In this document: one piece after another, positions 33,612 to 45,900 of the stretch | Numbering within the stretch: position 1 is the first letter of the stretch | How the letters are laid out: the number at the start of each line of letters is the position of its first letter | Assembly: GCA_948470475.1 (NCBI GenBank) | Contig: OX419345.1 | Span: 16,413,363 to 16,477,362, forward strand | DNA: 64,000 bases | Origin: Galaxea fascicularis | Lineage: Eukaryota; Cnidaria; Anthozoa; Scleractinia; Euphylliidae | Direction of reading: 5' to 3' | Position numbers and translations under genes: made by a program | The notes under the pieces: model-generated | Seen by the model: only the letters and a program-made list of their open reading frames with translations | What the model was told of the DNA's origin: nothing | Database searches by the model: none

Positions 33612-34530
33612 CTTTTACATTCTCTTCTCGTTTGTCATCTGGGTGATCACTGGGATAAAATAAGCTCCTTGCAATATCTACATTGATGCTTGAGAGTATC
33701 TCGAAGGCCGTTTGTGACTCATTATTTTTCACCATCGGCAATTCGCTATCGGAGAAGTTTTTCAAGACGTTCTGAATAGACTCCCAAGCAGGATAACAAG
33801 AGCTTCTGGCAAGGATGTGGACAATGGTGTTTCCGTCATTGTCCTGTGCCGCAATGGTATTTGTCAGCTGGGATAGAGAAATCAAGGATTTGTGTTTAAG
33901 TTCAAGTAGGTGGCCCAGCATAACCTCCAAACATCGCTGAAAATATCTCGTTCTTTTTAAAGGATCACAGCGCCCGTCGATACGAGCGTGTCGACTCGTG
34001 CAGTACACCACGCTTTCGGCCGTAATGTGTAACGGCGTTCGACCACATCTCTTCTCTTTAACGGAGAAAACCGTCGGGTCTCGGGAACAAAGTGTACTCA
34101 CTACATTTTCAAAGACTTCTAGTCTCTTGTCGATTGCCATAAAACCGCCACATTGTTTCATATTTCCCACTCGATAGAAATGATTGACGAGCGCGTGTAA
34201 ACCATTTTCACCATCTTTTGTCGTGACCGAAGGGTCAAAATTCAACTTCAGAAGAGTTTCTAGCACTCGATGCTTTCCAAATGCACAGGTTAAATACAGT
34301 AGAGGCTGCTTCAGATTTGGTAGATCGTCGGGGACAATGCTGTTACGATCCCAACCATTTGTTTCGTAGGACTGAATGCACTGTCTTAGGAGAACGTGTG
34401 CACTGGAAGAGAAACGTGATAGAGTCTCCTTTCTGTTTCTCTCGATGCACAAGGCTTTGATCAAATCATGATGAACTATCTTACAATCTCTTCGACAAAA
34501 CGGTGTGTGACACTTTGATTCGTCGTTCAT
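33612..34530 (-). CDS. Paralog 4, first exon: Cys/His motif and ankyrin repeats
   Basis: I chose the Met at 34530 because it lies seven residues before the family motif HTPFC-x3-C-x3-HHDLI, as in paralog 3; the frame is open further upstream but that part does not match the others. 306 residues and one base run to the donor GTATTAC (33611-33605). Ankyrin units: LKQPLLYLTCAFGKHRVLET, KDGENGLHALVNHFY, CGRTPLHITAESV and DNDGNTIVHILARSS. The insert YFQRCLEVMLGHLLEL matches the others. This gene is on the opposite strand, so the cluster includes at least one inversion or an inverted duplication. Confidence 0.87.
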
Positions 34531-35406
34531 CACACGATTGAGAGGACAAATCTCTTGTAAACTGTCGTCGTCAATCGCCGTAGCACAACGTACATGGTAT
34601 AAACATACGAATGACACAAAGGTTCCCCAAGGACATTCTTCCTGAGGCCACCCCACAAAACAATGGCGGAAAAGATCACATTTGAACCGCTGGTCAACCA
34701 GAGCGAACACTCTTTGAGACTCTTTAAGAGTCCGTGACTAATGAAGAGTCACGCAAACTAATCATGTGCCGGCGGGTGCTGGCATTACTTGTATTGGGTG
34801 TTTGTTAGGGAAGCCTGGGGTGCGATCGGTCGAGTTGGTTAAGGGAAAGTAGCAACTGAATTACATGAAAGTGAATACTTATGGTTATTGAGGGTGCCAG
34901 GAGCCCATGCGGGTTGCATACGGGATTTGGTTATTTTCTGTGGCCAGGAGCGGAGAGTGAGTGCGGGTGCGGGAAATCAAAGGGAAATCAAAATTAAACT
35001 GGTTTGAAAATTTTTAAACCAAAGAAAAATTTGAACCACAACATAAATATACTTACAATTCCGTAAGGTGTAATCCCGTATAAGACAAGCTGTTTTCCTA
35101 TTTGTAGAAGTCACGAACACACTGTTTTCAATAACCAGATTCTTTCTCTCTCTCTCTCTCTTTGGTCGTTTTTGATTTTTCTCATCACGTAAGTACACGA
35201 GCAGGTTATAATCTGATAGGCTAAAAATGATGAAAACGAGGGGATCCTCGCTTTACCGGTTTGGTTGCTAAGAAAAGTAAAAGTAAACTAAAAATTAAAC
35301 ACAGCTGTCAACGGAGTGCAAAACACTGTGTTTGGATTCAAGTATGACAAATAACAAATGAAGTGTACCCTGTCAAACGTATCTATTATCGTCTTTGTGT
35401 AATATA
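34531..35406. other. Upstream of paralog 4, no gene seen
   Basis: The expected promoter side of paralog 4. A CT dinucleotide run lies at 35142-35161. No coding frame beyond the upstream extension of the paralog 4 frame to about 34710. Confidence 0.4.
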
Positions 35407-35617
35407 GAGGGTCCCCTATACTTTTTTCGTGAAACGTGATTGGGACTATTTATTTTTCGTGAAACGTGATTTAGGTTTATTTGTTCATTCGTGATTCGTG
35501 ATTGCCGATATTTGCTTTATCGTGAACGTGAACGAATTTTGGGAACTATCCGTGACGCGTGAACAGTCTCAATATTTTTACGTGAATGCATTTTCCAAAG
35601 TGGTATAGGGGACCCTC
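35407..35617. mobile_element. 211-bp MITE with internal CGTGAAACGTGATT repeats
   Basis: GAGGGTCCCCTATAC at the left and GTATAGGGGACCCTC at the right (one base gap) are inverted, flanked by AATATA on both sides (35401-35406 and 35618-35623). Inside, CGTGAAACGTGATT recurs and related words fill much of the element. Confidence 0.75.
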
Positions 35618-35699
35618 AATATAATGTTCGTCATTTTTTGTCGGTTTCGTTACAAAAAAGACGTATCAAATCACAGAGGTCACACGAGCTTTTTTAAAA

Positions 35700-36390
35700 C
35701 CTGTACTTAAATTAGAAAATCTTACTCACATTTATAGGTCAATAATAGAGCCCTATTTTACATACTGTTGTACTGTTTGGGATACAATAGTTGACACACA
35801 AATGGCCAATTTGCAAAAACTACAAAACACACCAGCGCGTATTATAACTGGAGCCTCCTACTTAAAAAGATCGCGCGATCTTCTTACAGAACTCGGGTGG
35901 CTAAACCTTGAAGCGATGAGAGAGCGCCAACAGGCTATTTTGATGTTTAAAATATTCAATGGTCTAGCACCTCGGTACTTGTCTGAAATGTTTTCTTATA
36001 GTACCTCGTTCCACGACTATGCACTCCGATCGTCCAAGAAAAATCTCGAGCTTTCAAAAAATCGCACAAATTATTACATAAATAGTTTTGCATTTACTGG
36101 AGCCAAGCTGTGGAACGAGTTACCTATTAGTTTAAAGCATGAAACGTCCCTGAAGAACTTTGTGCGTTAACTATCGGCACCAGTAAAAGTTCATACAATA
36201 AGTTATTCTTTAAAAATTGCAATGTAATAACCATTTTTAATAAAAATAGTATATAGGTAAGATTTACTTGTACGGATTTTATGTAAAACAAATTTTAATA
36301 TCTTGTACATTTTAACTTGATAGAATACCGTGTTAACTGTTTAGATAAAAGTATCTAAAGTATCTATGTATCTATCTATCTATCTGGGAG
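35700..36390 (+). mobile_element. LINE 3' fragment with CTAT-type tail
   Basis: The frame 35802-36170 reads LQNTPARIITGASY, LLTELGWLNLEAMRERQ, MFKIFNGLAPRYLSEMF and GAKLWNELPISL, the standard C-terminus of L2/CR1-type reverse transcriptase ORFs. Upstream frames are broken. The 3' end is a TATC/TATCT repeat at 36345-36386. Confidence 0.75.
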
Positions 36391-36934
36391 GACCACATGT
36401 TAAGAAGAAACTGTGGATTGGCGAAATAATGTTGTGGATTGTCTGATGTCGAGTGGTTTTATACATTGGTAAGCGAAGGATCAAGTGAACCAGTGAAATT
36501 GATCAAGTATGACAAAGACTTTAAAGATATCCGGTGTGGAAAAAACAACCTGTTTTAACGCAAAATAAGCATCACAACTACAACTCGGAAATAGCTCACG
36601 CACGCCATGCGTGTCATTTTCTTCTTTGCGTGTTTTCTCGTTCCAGTCTTTGCGCGGACATGATGACGCTTTCTTCGGTTGGTCTTTTGCTGGCTGTTTA
36701 TAATTTTGACCTGTCGAACGAATCCCATCAAAATTGCTTCGCGATGCCTTCACATAGCCTGTAAGTAGTTGATAAGCCTGCATCTCGAACACTGACCGAA
36801 AAGCCGCATACAAGAACAGTGGCTTGTGATTGAGTTACGCAAATGTTTGGAGGACTGTTCTGACTGTTCATTTGGAAGGCCGCTTCTTGACCGCCACACT
36901 TGTACTATAAGGACTTCTAGTTTTCAGAGGAAAT
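36391..36934. other. Upstream region of the SVOP-like gene
   Basis: No gene seen. The last 100 bases presumably hold the 5' untranslated region; no TATA box is evident. Confidence 0.4.
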
Positions 36935-39900
36935 ATGGCCAACAGTGGCGTTGAACTGGAGCTTAAGGATTCTGCTGGTACTGAAAATAACAAGCCAAGC
37001 TCTTTGAGTCCAAAGCACACGAATTATGATTCTTTGAAAGAAGTCAATGCTGACAATGGTAGGTGAATGTACTCATAAAATTATGTTGGTAAACACTGAA
37101 CTCTTTTTGACTGGTCCCGAGGGGAACAGTGAATAACATTGAGATTCGATGGAAACAAAATTGTGTGTACCCCAAGGGACCAGTCATCAAGTGAATTGTT
37201 ATATAGCAAAACAGATGGATCAAACCGGTGGAAAACAAAAACAATTGCAAATTTTGAAAAACACACTGAGATTCCATCGACAACTGCACGCTCTGATCAC
37301 ATGCAGCAGTGGTCAACATTTTGTGGGTAACAGTGAACTGTTTTCTGTTTGACGTCATAGTTTTTGCAGTGTTGCCCACTCATGGCATTTGGCCGTAAAC
37401 AGTTTCATTGTTAGATGTCATGTGACCATGAATTAGCCAATGAATGGGCATGCTGTAGCAGGAAAAACACCAGCTATATAACAATACATATTTAACCAAT
37501 AAGGGCCTAAACAATCGATGATACTGATGACAGTTTAAATCGGTTGATCATTTGATGTTGATAATCCATGAACAATCGAAAGCTTAAGTTTTGTGATTAT
37601 CGATTGTCGTTGATTATGAGTAGACCCACAGTTTTTTACAACTTTTGACTTTCTGAGTAGCAAAAGTCTACACTCACTGCTAAGAGCATCTAAACTAAAA
37701 CAACCAAGTTTCAGAGTCACATCCTGCTAAATAGGGAAAATATGGTTAAACAAAGTCAGGAAATTTCAATAAAATTTGTGTTTGTGCCCCCAGCATACAA
37801 ACTTATGTGTGGGGTCTCTCAACAAGTCTGTTTCCCTGCTAGCAGAGGTCTCTCATGGCAAGAAATAAACGAGATGAGAGAAACCTCTGCTGGTCCCCAA
37901 GGAGTTCCTTTTATCTAGCTGCTGACCACATTTCTGGACGAAACCAACCAGTTCTTGAAAACCTTTTTCCATTACACAAGATCGCACACACTCTTTTTAA
38001 ATTCCCTGCTGAAAATTTCTGAGCCCACTGCTTCACAATGGAAGCAAAACAAACTTTCAATCAAGTCATGCTAATACTTGGGCCAAAACAGCTGTCCATG
38101 GCTGCTAATGCTTGGGCTCAAACTTTATTTGCTCGATTTACATGTAAGGGGTAATGCCTGCTACCATGTGGCCATAGTGCCTAATGAGTGGTTTTTAGCT
38201 TATCGAAACTCGTTAATTTGTGTGGTATTTTTGTCACTCGAAGCCTCATCCCACAAGCTTCACATTGTCATCTATATTATTTGGTTTGAAAAGTCATGCA
38301 TTGTGTTTTTGATACCTAGATTAATTAGTAAATATAATGGGATGGAATGTATCTGTCATCTGCTGTACAATATGTAATTATATTGTAATTTGTTGACAGC
38401 AATTCTGATCTTATGATTATAGAAAATCCTGTAGAAACATTCACCTTGTCTGATGCAGTGGAGACAATTGGGATGGGAAAGTTCCAGATTCTGCTCATTC
38501 TCATGGCTGGTTTTGTCAATGTAAGTACAGTCAACTCTCTCATGAGCAACCACACTTTGTGCATGACAAAGTGATCACTTACGGGAAGTGGTTGCTTATG
38601 AGAAATTGCGATCGTCAGATTTTGTTGCGCTAAAATATTTGGCTATAAGACATACCCCAAATTCAGCATTAACTTGCAGCAGTAAAATTGATTTTTCTTG
38701 AAAAAACAGTGCACCTTATACCTGAAAAACTACAGTAATTACAAAAAGACATTACCTTTTTAGGTAAAATTAGGCTCAGGAAAAGATTGAAAGCACTGGC
38801 ATATTTCATATCTGAAATAACTCCTGGAAAATCTTATACCACTGTTGAAACTTTATAAAAGATTTTGCTACAGATCACTGCACCAATTCCCGTTTACCAA
38901 CAGATTTAATCACAGCTATCTTTTTTCTGTGTAAACTGTTATTACCTGTTGGCACTGCAGATCAGTGCTATTAAAAACTGAACTTTTGTGACATTTGACT
39001 AACGATTTCTAATGATCATACATGATCGTGTTAGATGTTTGCTTAGTGGAAACAGAAAACAAAAGAAAATGTCAAATTACAATAATAAATTTAACAGTGG
39101 ACACTTATGAGAGATTTTTTGAAACAGCATTTCACTTATTTACAAAGTGGTCACTCGTGGGACATGGTCACTTAAGAGAAGTGGTCGCTATGAGAGAGGT
39201 AACTGTAATGATGTAATCCCATAGCTGTTACATTTTTCCACTGGAAACCACATGTCAAATTATCAGGTTCTCCTCACATTTGACTCATGTCTGGTCTGTG
39301 ATTTGAAGAAGAAGAAGACAGGTTCTAATCTACCAAGCCTGGTGGTTTTAAAGTCTGATTTTCGTAAATTTAACAGTGTCACAACAAACAGATATTGATG
39401 GTATATTAAATTCCGGACCTGCATTGATTTACTCATAGATGTGCGATTCCCTTGAGCTGTTGTTGCTTGCTATCTTAGCACCAACAATTCACTGTTTGTG
39501 GCATTTGACATCCTGGGAAACAGCTTTTATTACAACGGTAAGTGTGGAGAATATTTTGCTCGGCTTACACATCATGAATGTCGACAGGAATTTATACCAT
39601 TATTGCTTCGGGTTAAACCTTATTTCAGACCAAAATATGTTGTATTTAGTGCCTGTTATCAAGCCAGGCTACTACATGTAACAACCAGTTTGTACTGCAC
39701 AAAAATTAGGTTTGGATCAGACCTCTTAAAAACATTTAATACAGAACATTGTTTGAAAGTGTCAATTAGTGATATTATTTTTTGCTGATGGGCAGGACAA
39801 AAAATTAATGGAACTTTTGTTAGATGTTTATATAGTTTACATGTAGTCCCCCACAGGTGCCAAGAGAACTTCTCTGAGTGGGCATCAATGGTTAGGTTTG

Positions 39901-42900
39901 GGGGGCTAACAGTCTGAGAAGGGAAGAAAAAAAGGGTGAAAAACCGGGCTGGTTATGGAGGAGGTCCCTGGAAGACACAGGCACTGTCGTTATAATTTAT
40001 ATGGTAAACAGTTTGGCACTATCCGTTTGGAAACATGCTACACCGTTGACATGTCTTCTTTTTCTGTCAACAGATTGTTTTTGTTGGTATGGCTGTGGGT
40101 AGTCCATTATGGGGTTGGCTTTCTGACAATTTAGGGAGAAAAAGTGTAAGTTAAAAAGTTTGGCATTCTGCACTCTGTACATGCAATTTTTGCGACGTTG
40201 TGCCACCTTTTGGTAGTGACCTTGTTTTATCTAAATGTGTTATCAAAAAAGTACAAATGTAAGCTAAGGAAATGTCAATATCCACTAGAATTTGGAAAGC
40301 TCACTAATGCAGTGAAACCCCATTAATTAATGCAACCACCATCTGGCTGTGAAAATTTGGTTGTAACAGGGTGGTTGAATTAAGAGGGTTTTCAAATAAC
40401 TGGGAAAAATACCTGGAAATAACTGGTTATAATAACAGGGTGGTCATACTGTATGACAGGGTTCAACTGTATTAATGAGGTGGTCATATGACAGGGTTCA
40501 ACTGTATTGATGAGGCGGTCATATGACAGGGTTCAACTGTATTGATGAGGTGGTCATATGACAGGGTTCAACTGTATTAATGGGGTATTCATACATGACG
40601 GGATGGCAGGGTTCAACTGTATACCAGCAGAGACGTATGTAGAAAGCACCTCAGAAGAGACTTCTCAATAGCTTGCATCTATAAACACAAGAGTTTCACA
40701 CACTTTCCATGCGTAGCCTAGGGTACCATGGAAATCCACTGCTCTATGTGATAAACTTGGTTTCATGCAAATGATTAGCCACACTTAAAAGACAGTCTGA
40801 AGGAGTATATTGTACACATGTGATCATTAACCTCGTAAGTATTACATGTAGTTGACTGTTTTGGTGGTCTAATTTCATTGTCAGTGTTTGTTCATTCTGG
40901 TTTAACTTTTTTTATAGATGATTATTGTAAGTGCCAGCTGGCTGGGTTATTTTGGCTTCATTAGTTCATTTTCACCACACTACATTTGGATCATAGCTTT
41001 GCGCTGCCTTGTGGGAGTTGGTATTGGAGGTATACCAACCATGTAAGTGTCACTTAATGTATAATTTCCTTGAGATTTACTCTAAATTTCAGGACATGGA
41101 ATGATTTTAAGTGAGATCAGGGATTTTATTGATTCATTAGTAAGGTTTTTTAGTATCATATATCGGCTTATTTCAGGAGAAGCAAGATCCAAAGGTTAAG
41201 TAGTAATATTGATGAAATTACAAATTGTCATTATGATCACCCAAAACATTGTGAATGAGAGAGCTGTCATGAATGAACAGTTTAATATGCCATTTGCTTT
41301 TATTATCAGTTACGCAATAATGTCATGTTGGTTAGTGGCAGCTAAACAGTCAAAATGTTGCATAGAACTTTTTGATGTAATATATCAAACACGAGAGACA
41401 GTGTTTCATCGGGATATCCAAACACTGAGAAGAGAGTTGAAAATACGACGCGTAGTGAAGTATTTTTGGCGGAATTCGAGGTGTTTGGATGGCCAATGAA
41501 ACACTGTTTCGAGTGTTTGATATATCTTCTCAATTGAAACAAAAACTAAAGAATTAACGGAGAAGTAAAATCGTCAAAATTTATGCTAATTAAGATCGGG
41601 TATCCAAATCCCCTTCATGGTTGTGATTTCCTTTGTTTTAACTTGATGAATTATTAATGAGTTTGAAAACTTAAGGTCAAACATGGAAAACCATTTCATA
41701 GCAACTTTGCTAAAGATGGCTAAGCACCAAAATATGACTAAAATTGTCTTCCAGCACAATGTTGGATGTTGGACAAGACTATTTTATTTTTTAGCTGGAG
41801 CTTTAAATTAGCCCACCAGGGGCCAGTTCCTGAAGTGAAAGGTGTAATAACTCTATTCCAGGAATAAATGTGCCTTATTTAGTTATTTATCCCTGAAATA
41901 GAGTTATTACACTTTTCAGGAACCCGCCCCAGGTGACTACATAAGTTAATCATTCCCTGATGAGTAATTTAACTGTTTATATTATTTAACAGTTAATGTT
42001 ATTTGTTAGGTCAAAATGAAATTTAGATAATTTGAAAGGATTTGAACCTAGATTGAAACAAGATGACTAGAGGCGTTTATGCTGGATGTATTGGTCAGTG
42101 TTACAGTAAACACTAAATTTGAATGGTCACCCACAGTGAGAATCTTTTCATATAATTATACAAATAAATGGAAATGGAAATAATTAGTATAGTACATGTA
42201 TTATAAACATGGTTCGATAAGTTGTGAGCAAACTCACTGGTTCGATTCATATGAATCACTGGTTTAATCAGTGGCATACTGGTTTCAAGCACACGCTAGC
42301 TACCCAATCAATCATGGTTCAATGAACAGTGAAATTGTTGGTTTGATCACTGACATACACACAAGTTTGTGGCATGACAGTCTGTGCGATTGTTCACGGT
42401 TCAATACACAAAACCAAAGCAACGTAAATTTTCATATTAAATATTAAGTTAACTCAGTTAAGCCTCCATTTACGGCTGAAAAGCAAAGGCAAAACAATCG
42501 AACTGCGAGTCTCTTGTATACATTAGCACAATTCATTGAGTCAAATTGAGGGTGTTTTCTACAAACTTCACCGATCATACTGATACTAGTTATTTGGAAG
42601 TGCACGACAAATTGGTCTTCGAAGGATACAAAAGCACAGTAAAAATTCACATCCAAACCTGTAATTTTTTGCAAGGTAGATGGATTCCCAGTCTAAGCAC
42701 TTAAACGAACTTCACTTCGATCACAAAACCACAATTACTGATCTGTCCTTGAAGAGGGATTTCTTCTTTATGAACAAACTGATCTCCACCATAAGAGGCT
42801 GGCAAGTTTTTTTTTACAACTTATTCTATTGATTAGCACCTTTAAAAAGCAGTGTTCTCCTTCTAAGGCCAGCGAACTACTGGTACTATCTTGTACATGT

Positions 42901-45900
42901 CAATTCACCCGATAGATACAGAAGCCATTTTATGTCAGCATAACTCTTTCAACGTCTTACAATTTGATAAGATTTTAGTGAAAGTGCCCATTTACTTCTT
43001 CATCTTAGGCTACTGGAAAGGCAAGGTCGCAACTTCCCCCAAATAGATGGAGCAGGAAAATATCCTGCAGGCACTTTCCATGTGGACTATGGACCAATGT
43101 TCTGTTTGTCTTGCAATCTTGTGATTTACTCATAATTGCATAGTTTTTGTTCCTTCATGTAAACTTAAACTGCCTTTAAGGCAACACAAATTAAAGTGGT
43201 TTTCTCTCTAAGAAACGTGGTAAAACAAGTTTTAAATATCTGAGATAAAAATCCCATTATTTATCGCATAATCTACCTTTGTTATTACACAATCTGTCCT
43301 AAACATATCACACAAAAACTGGTTTTTCGTCATACTCCCTATCAGATGGCCTGTCCTAGGTATTTTGAGAACAGACCTCTGGAGCCAGTGTAATTTTGAC
43401 CTAGAACATAATTGTTAATATAATATCATAGTGATAATGTTGATGATATTTTTTCAACACAGGTATACCCTCTTGATTGAATTCTTACCAATCAATGTGA
43501 GATCATACATCATCCTATGTCTTGCTGTAAGTATACTCATTGAGAAGTTTTTGCAATTTCCTTATTGATATCTGTAAAATTCTCAGACCTGAAAGAACTA
43601 CTATCTCATTATTTTCCTGGGTAAGTGATCCTCAGAAAGCACTCAGCCAGGGTGGTTATAATCACTCGCTTAAATCTTGTTTTGTATTTGAGTAACAGTA
43701 TTGTGTTGTACGTCTTTAATAATTATAATTGGCCGTTTTTTATGCTAGAGACATTAAAGTCCTCTGAGACGTTAAAGTCATCTCCAGACGACTTTAAGGT
43801 CTACACTGTAGTATAAAAACGATAAATAAGACAGACACATTTAACGTCTGACGACTTTAACATCTTGCTTTAAGTGCCACGTTGAGACGCACTTAACAGA
43901 CAACTTTAACCGCTCAGACGTTAAATGCATCTAGTATAAAAACGGGACGCCCTAACTGGGACGCATTTAGCCCTGAGTCCTTTGTTCATCTGCACTTTGT
44001 TCCTTCCTTGCTCTCTTGGTCGACAAGACAAACAAGCCATGTGCCGAGGCTACATCTAGTTCCTTGTCCATCGCCAGAAAATGCTGATTCCTAGACTGAT
44101 TTTTGTCACAAAAATAATTATTTGCATCTGTCCTTCTAGGTGACGTCGAGACATAAATTTGAGAAGCTGCAATATTCAGCCACGTTTATTTGCTCATATA
44201 TTTGTGTGTAAACGTTTATTTGGTGCCGAGTTTGCTCATTCCCAGTGTCTTCTGAGAATAGAACCTAGTCTTTTTTCAGAAAAATCTTGTTTTTGGCTGT
44301 TAGTTTGTCTTCTTTTATGCGTCCCGTTTTTATACCAGACGGCTTTAATGTCTCAGACATCAAATGCATCTTGACGACTTTAACGTCTCTAGCATAAATA
44401 CAGCCATTGTAATTATGACAAGGTGGAAACCACATTTTTTTAACAAGTTGAGTGCTTCATTTGTTCTAGATTACATAACATAATTTTTAAAGTGGAACCA
44501 AAAATTAATTATAATTTTATTAGCATTTTAAGTCAAAATGGAAGATACAGGAACTACGCAAAATATTTACTTATCTTGATGATAAAAGGCACACTTGTCT
44601 AATGTGGGTGAGTAGGCCATTCAGATTTAAAATCTGGTCTCTATTATTTTCAGTTCTTCTGGGCACTTGGATCAACCTTCTGTGTGTGTGTTGCTCTTCT
44701 TGTAATGCCAACACTTGGATGGAGGTGGTTGACTGCAATTGCTACCCTACCAGTAGTTATCTTCATCGTTTTGTGTAAGGTAAGGAAATTAATGTTTTTT
44801 TAGTTTTTTAGATCCAGATTTGATTTGATTTCTGGTTAATTTGATTTAACCTAAGTTCTTATCAATTTCCTTTGTCTCCAAACCCTAATGTTTTTCATAA
44901 GAGACTGATTTAACCTGTAACATATGCATAAGATTAAAAAAATACTACTTGGCTAAATTAAGTCAGACCGTTTTGCCTTATGAAGCCCCATTAAATCTGT
45001 TAAAGTGCAAGAATTGCCCGTGTTCTTTAGAACTGATAGGCTGGATTCAGATTAACAACATACTTATGCTTTTGTTTTAGTGGTTGCCAGAGTCCCCACG
45101 GTATCTTATTGCTGCAGGTGAAAAAGAAAAGGGTTTGGAAGTGCTTCAACGCATGGCAGAACTTAATAAGGCTAAGCTTCCCCCAGGAACTCTCATAGAT
45201 GAGACCGAGGTGCAGTCTAACACTTTGTTATTCTTTACTGGCAGTTTACAGATGTGATTGTTCCATAGAGACCTATAGTTCAATCAGTGCTCAACTTTAG
45301 CAGTAGTCCACTGGCTCAGGACTAGTAGAAATTTGGTTTGGGCTTGTAAAATTTGAGAACCACTAGCCACTGGGCTACTTGTAATACAAGAGGTTTTGGA
45401 GATAGTATAATGAAGCAAAGTCATGATCGGTAATCAAAAAAAGAGGTGACCAATGCTTGGCTACCTAATGACACCATTTGGCTGGTATATTTTAGACTCC
45501 ACTAGCCCTTGGACTAGCTTGTTAAAAAGTTAAGGTCGAGGACTTTCATGTAGGAAACCCAATGCAGAAAAACATGATATGCTTTAAACAGTTCTGAGAA
45601 GGGGTATTGACTCTCATGATATTCGTTGTGATATCAGAAACATTTCACAGCTCGATCTACCAGTAATGTCCAAGTAGTTATGGTCATCATTTTCACTGGG
45701 CAAGTCATTCCTTCCAGCATGGTGGCCCACCCTGACTTGCTTATTATAATTCCTGAAAACTCAGAAACTCACAAATTTCCTGAAAACCCAGTACAAGAAA
45801 AGCTGCTTTGCATTCTCTCGTTTTTTGGTTGTGTATCTAATTCTGCATGGGTTGTTTTAGTTTTGTTGTGTTTTTGTTGTATCAAATGTTAGATTCAGTG

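Noticed and set aside
36534..36813. Frames of 76 and 110 codons before the SVOP-like gene
   Set aside because: No recognisable domain, no splice support and opposing strands overlap; treated as chance.
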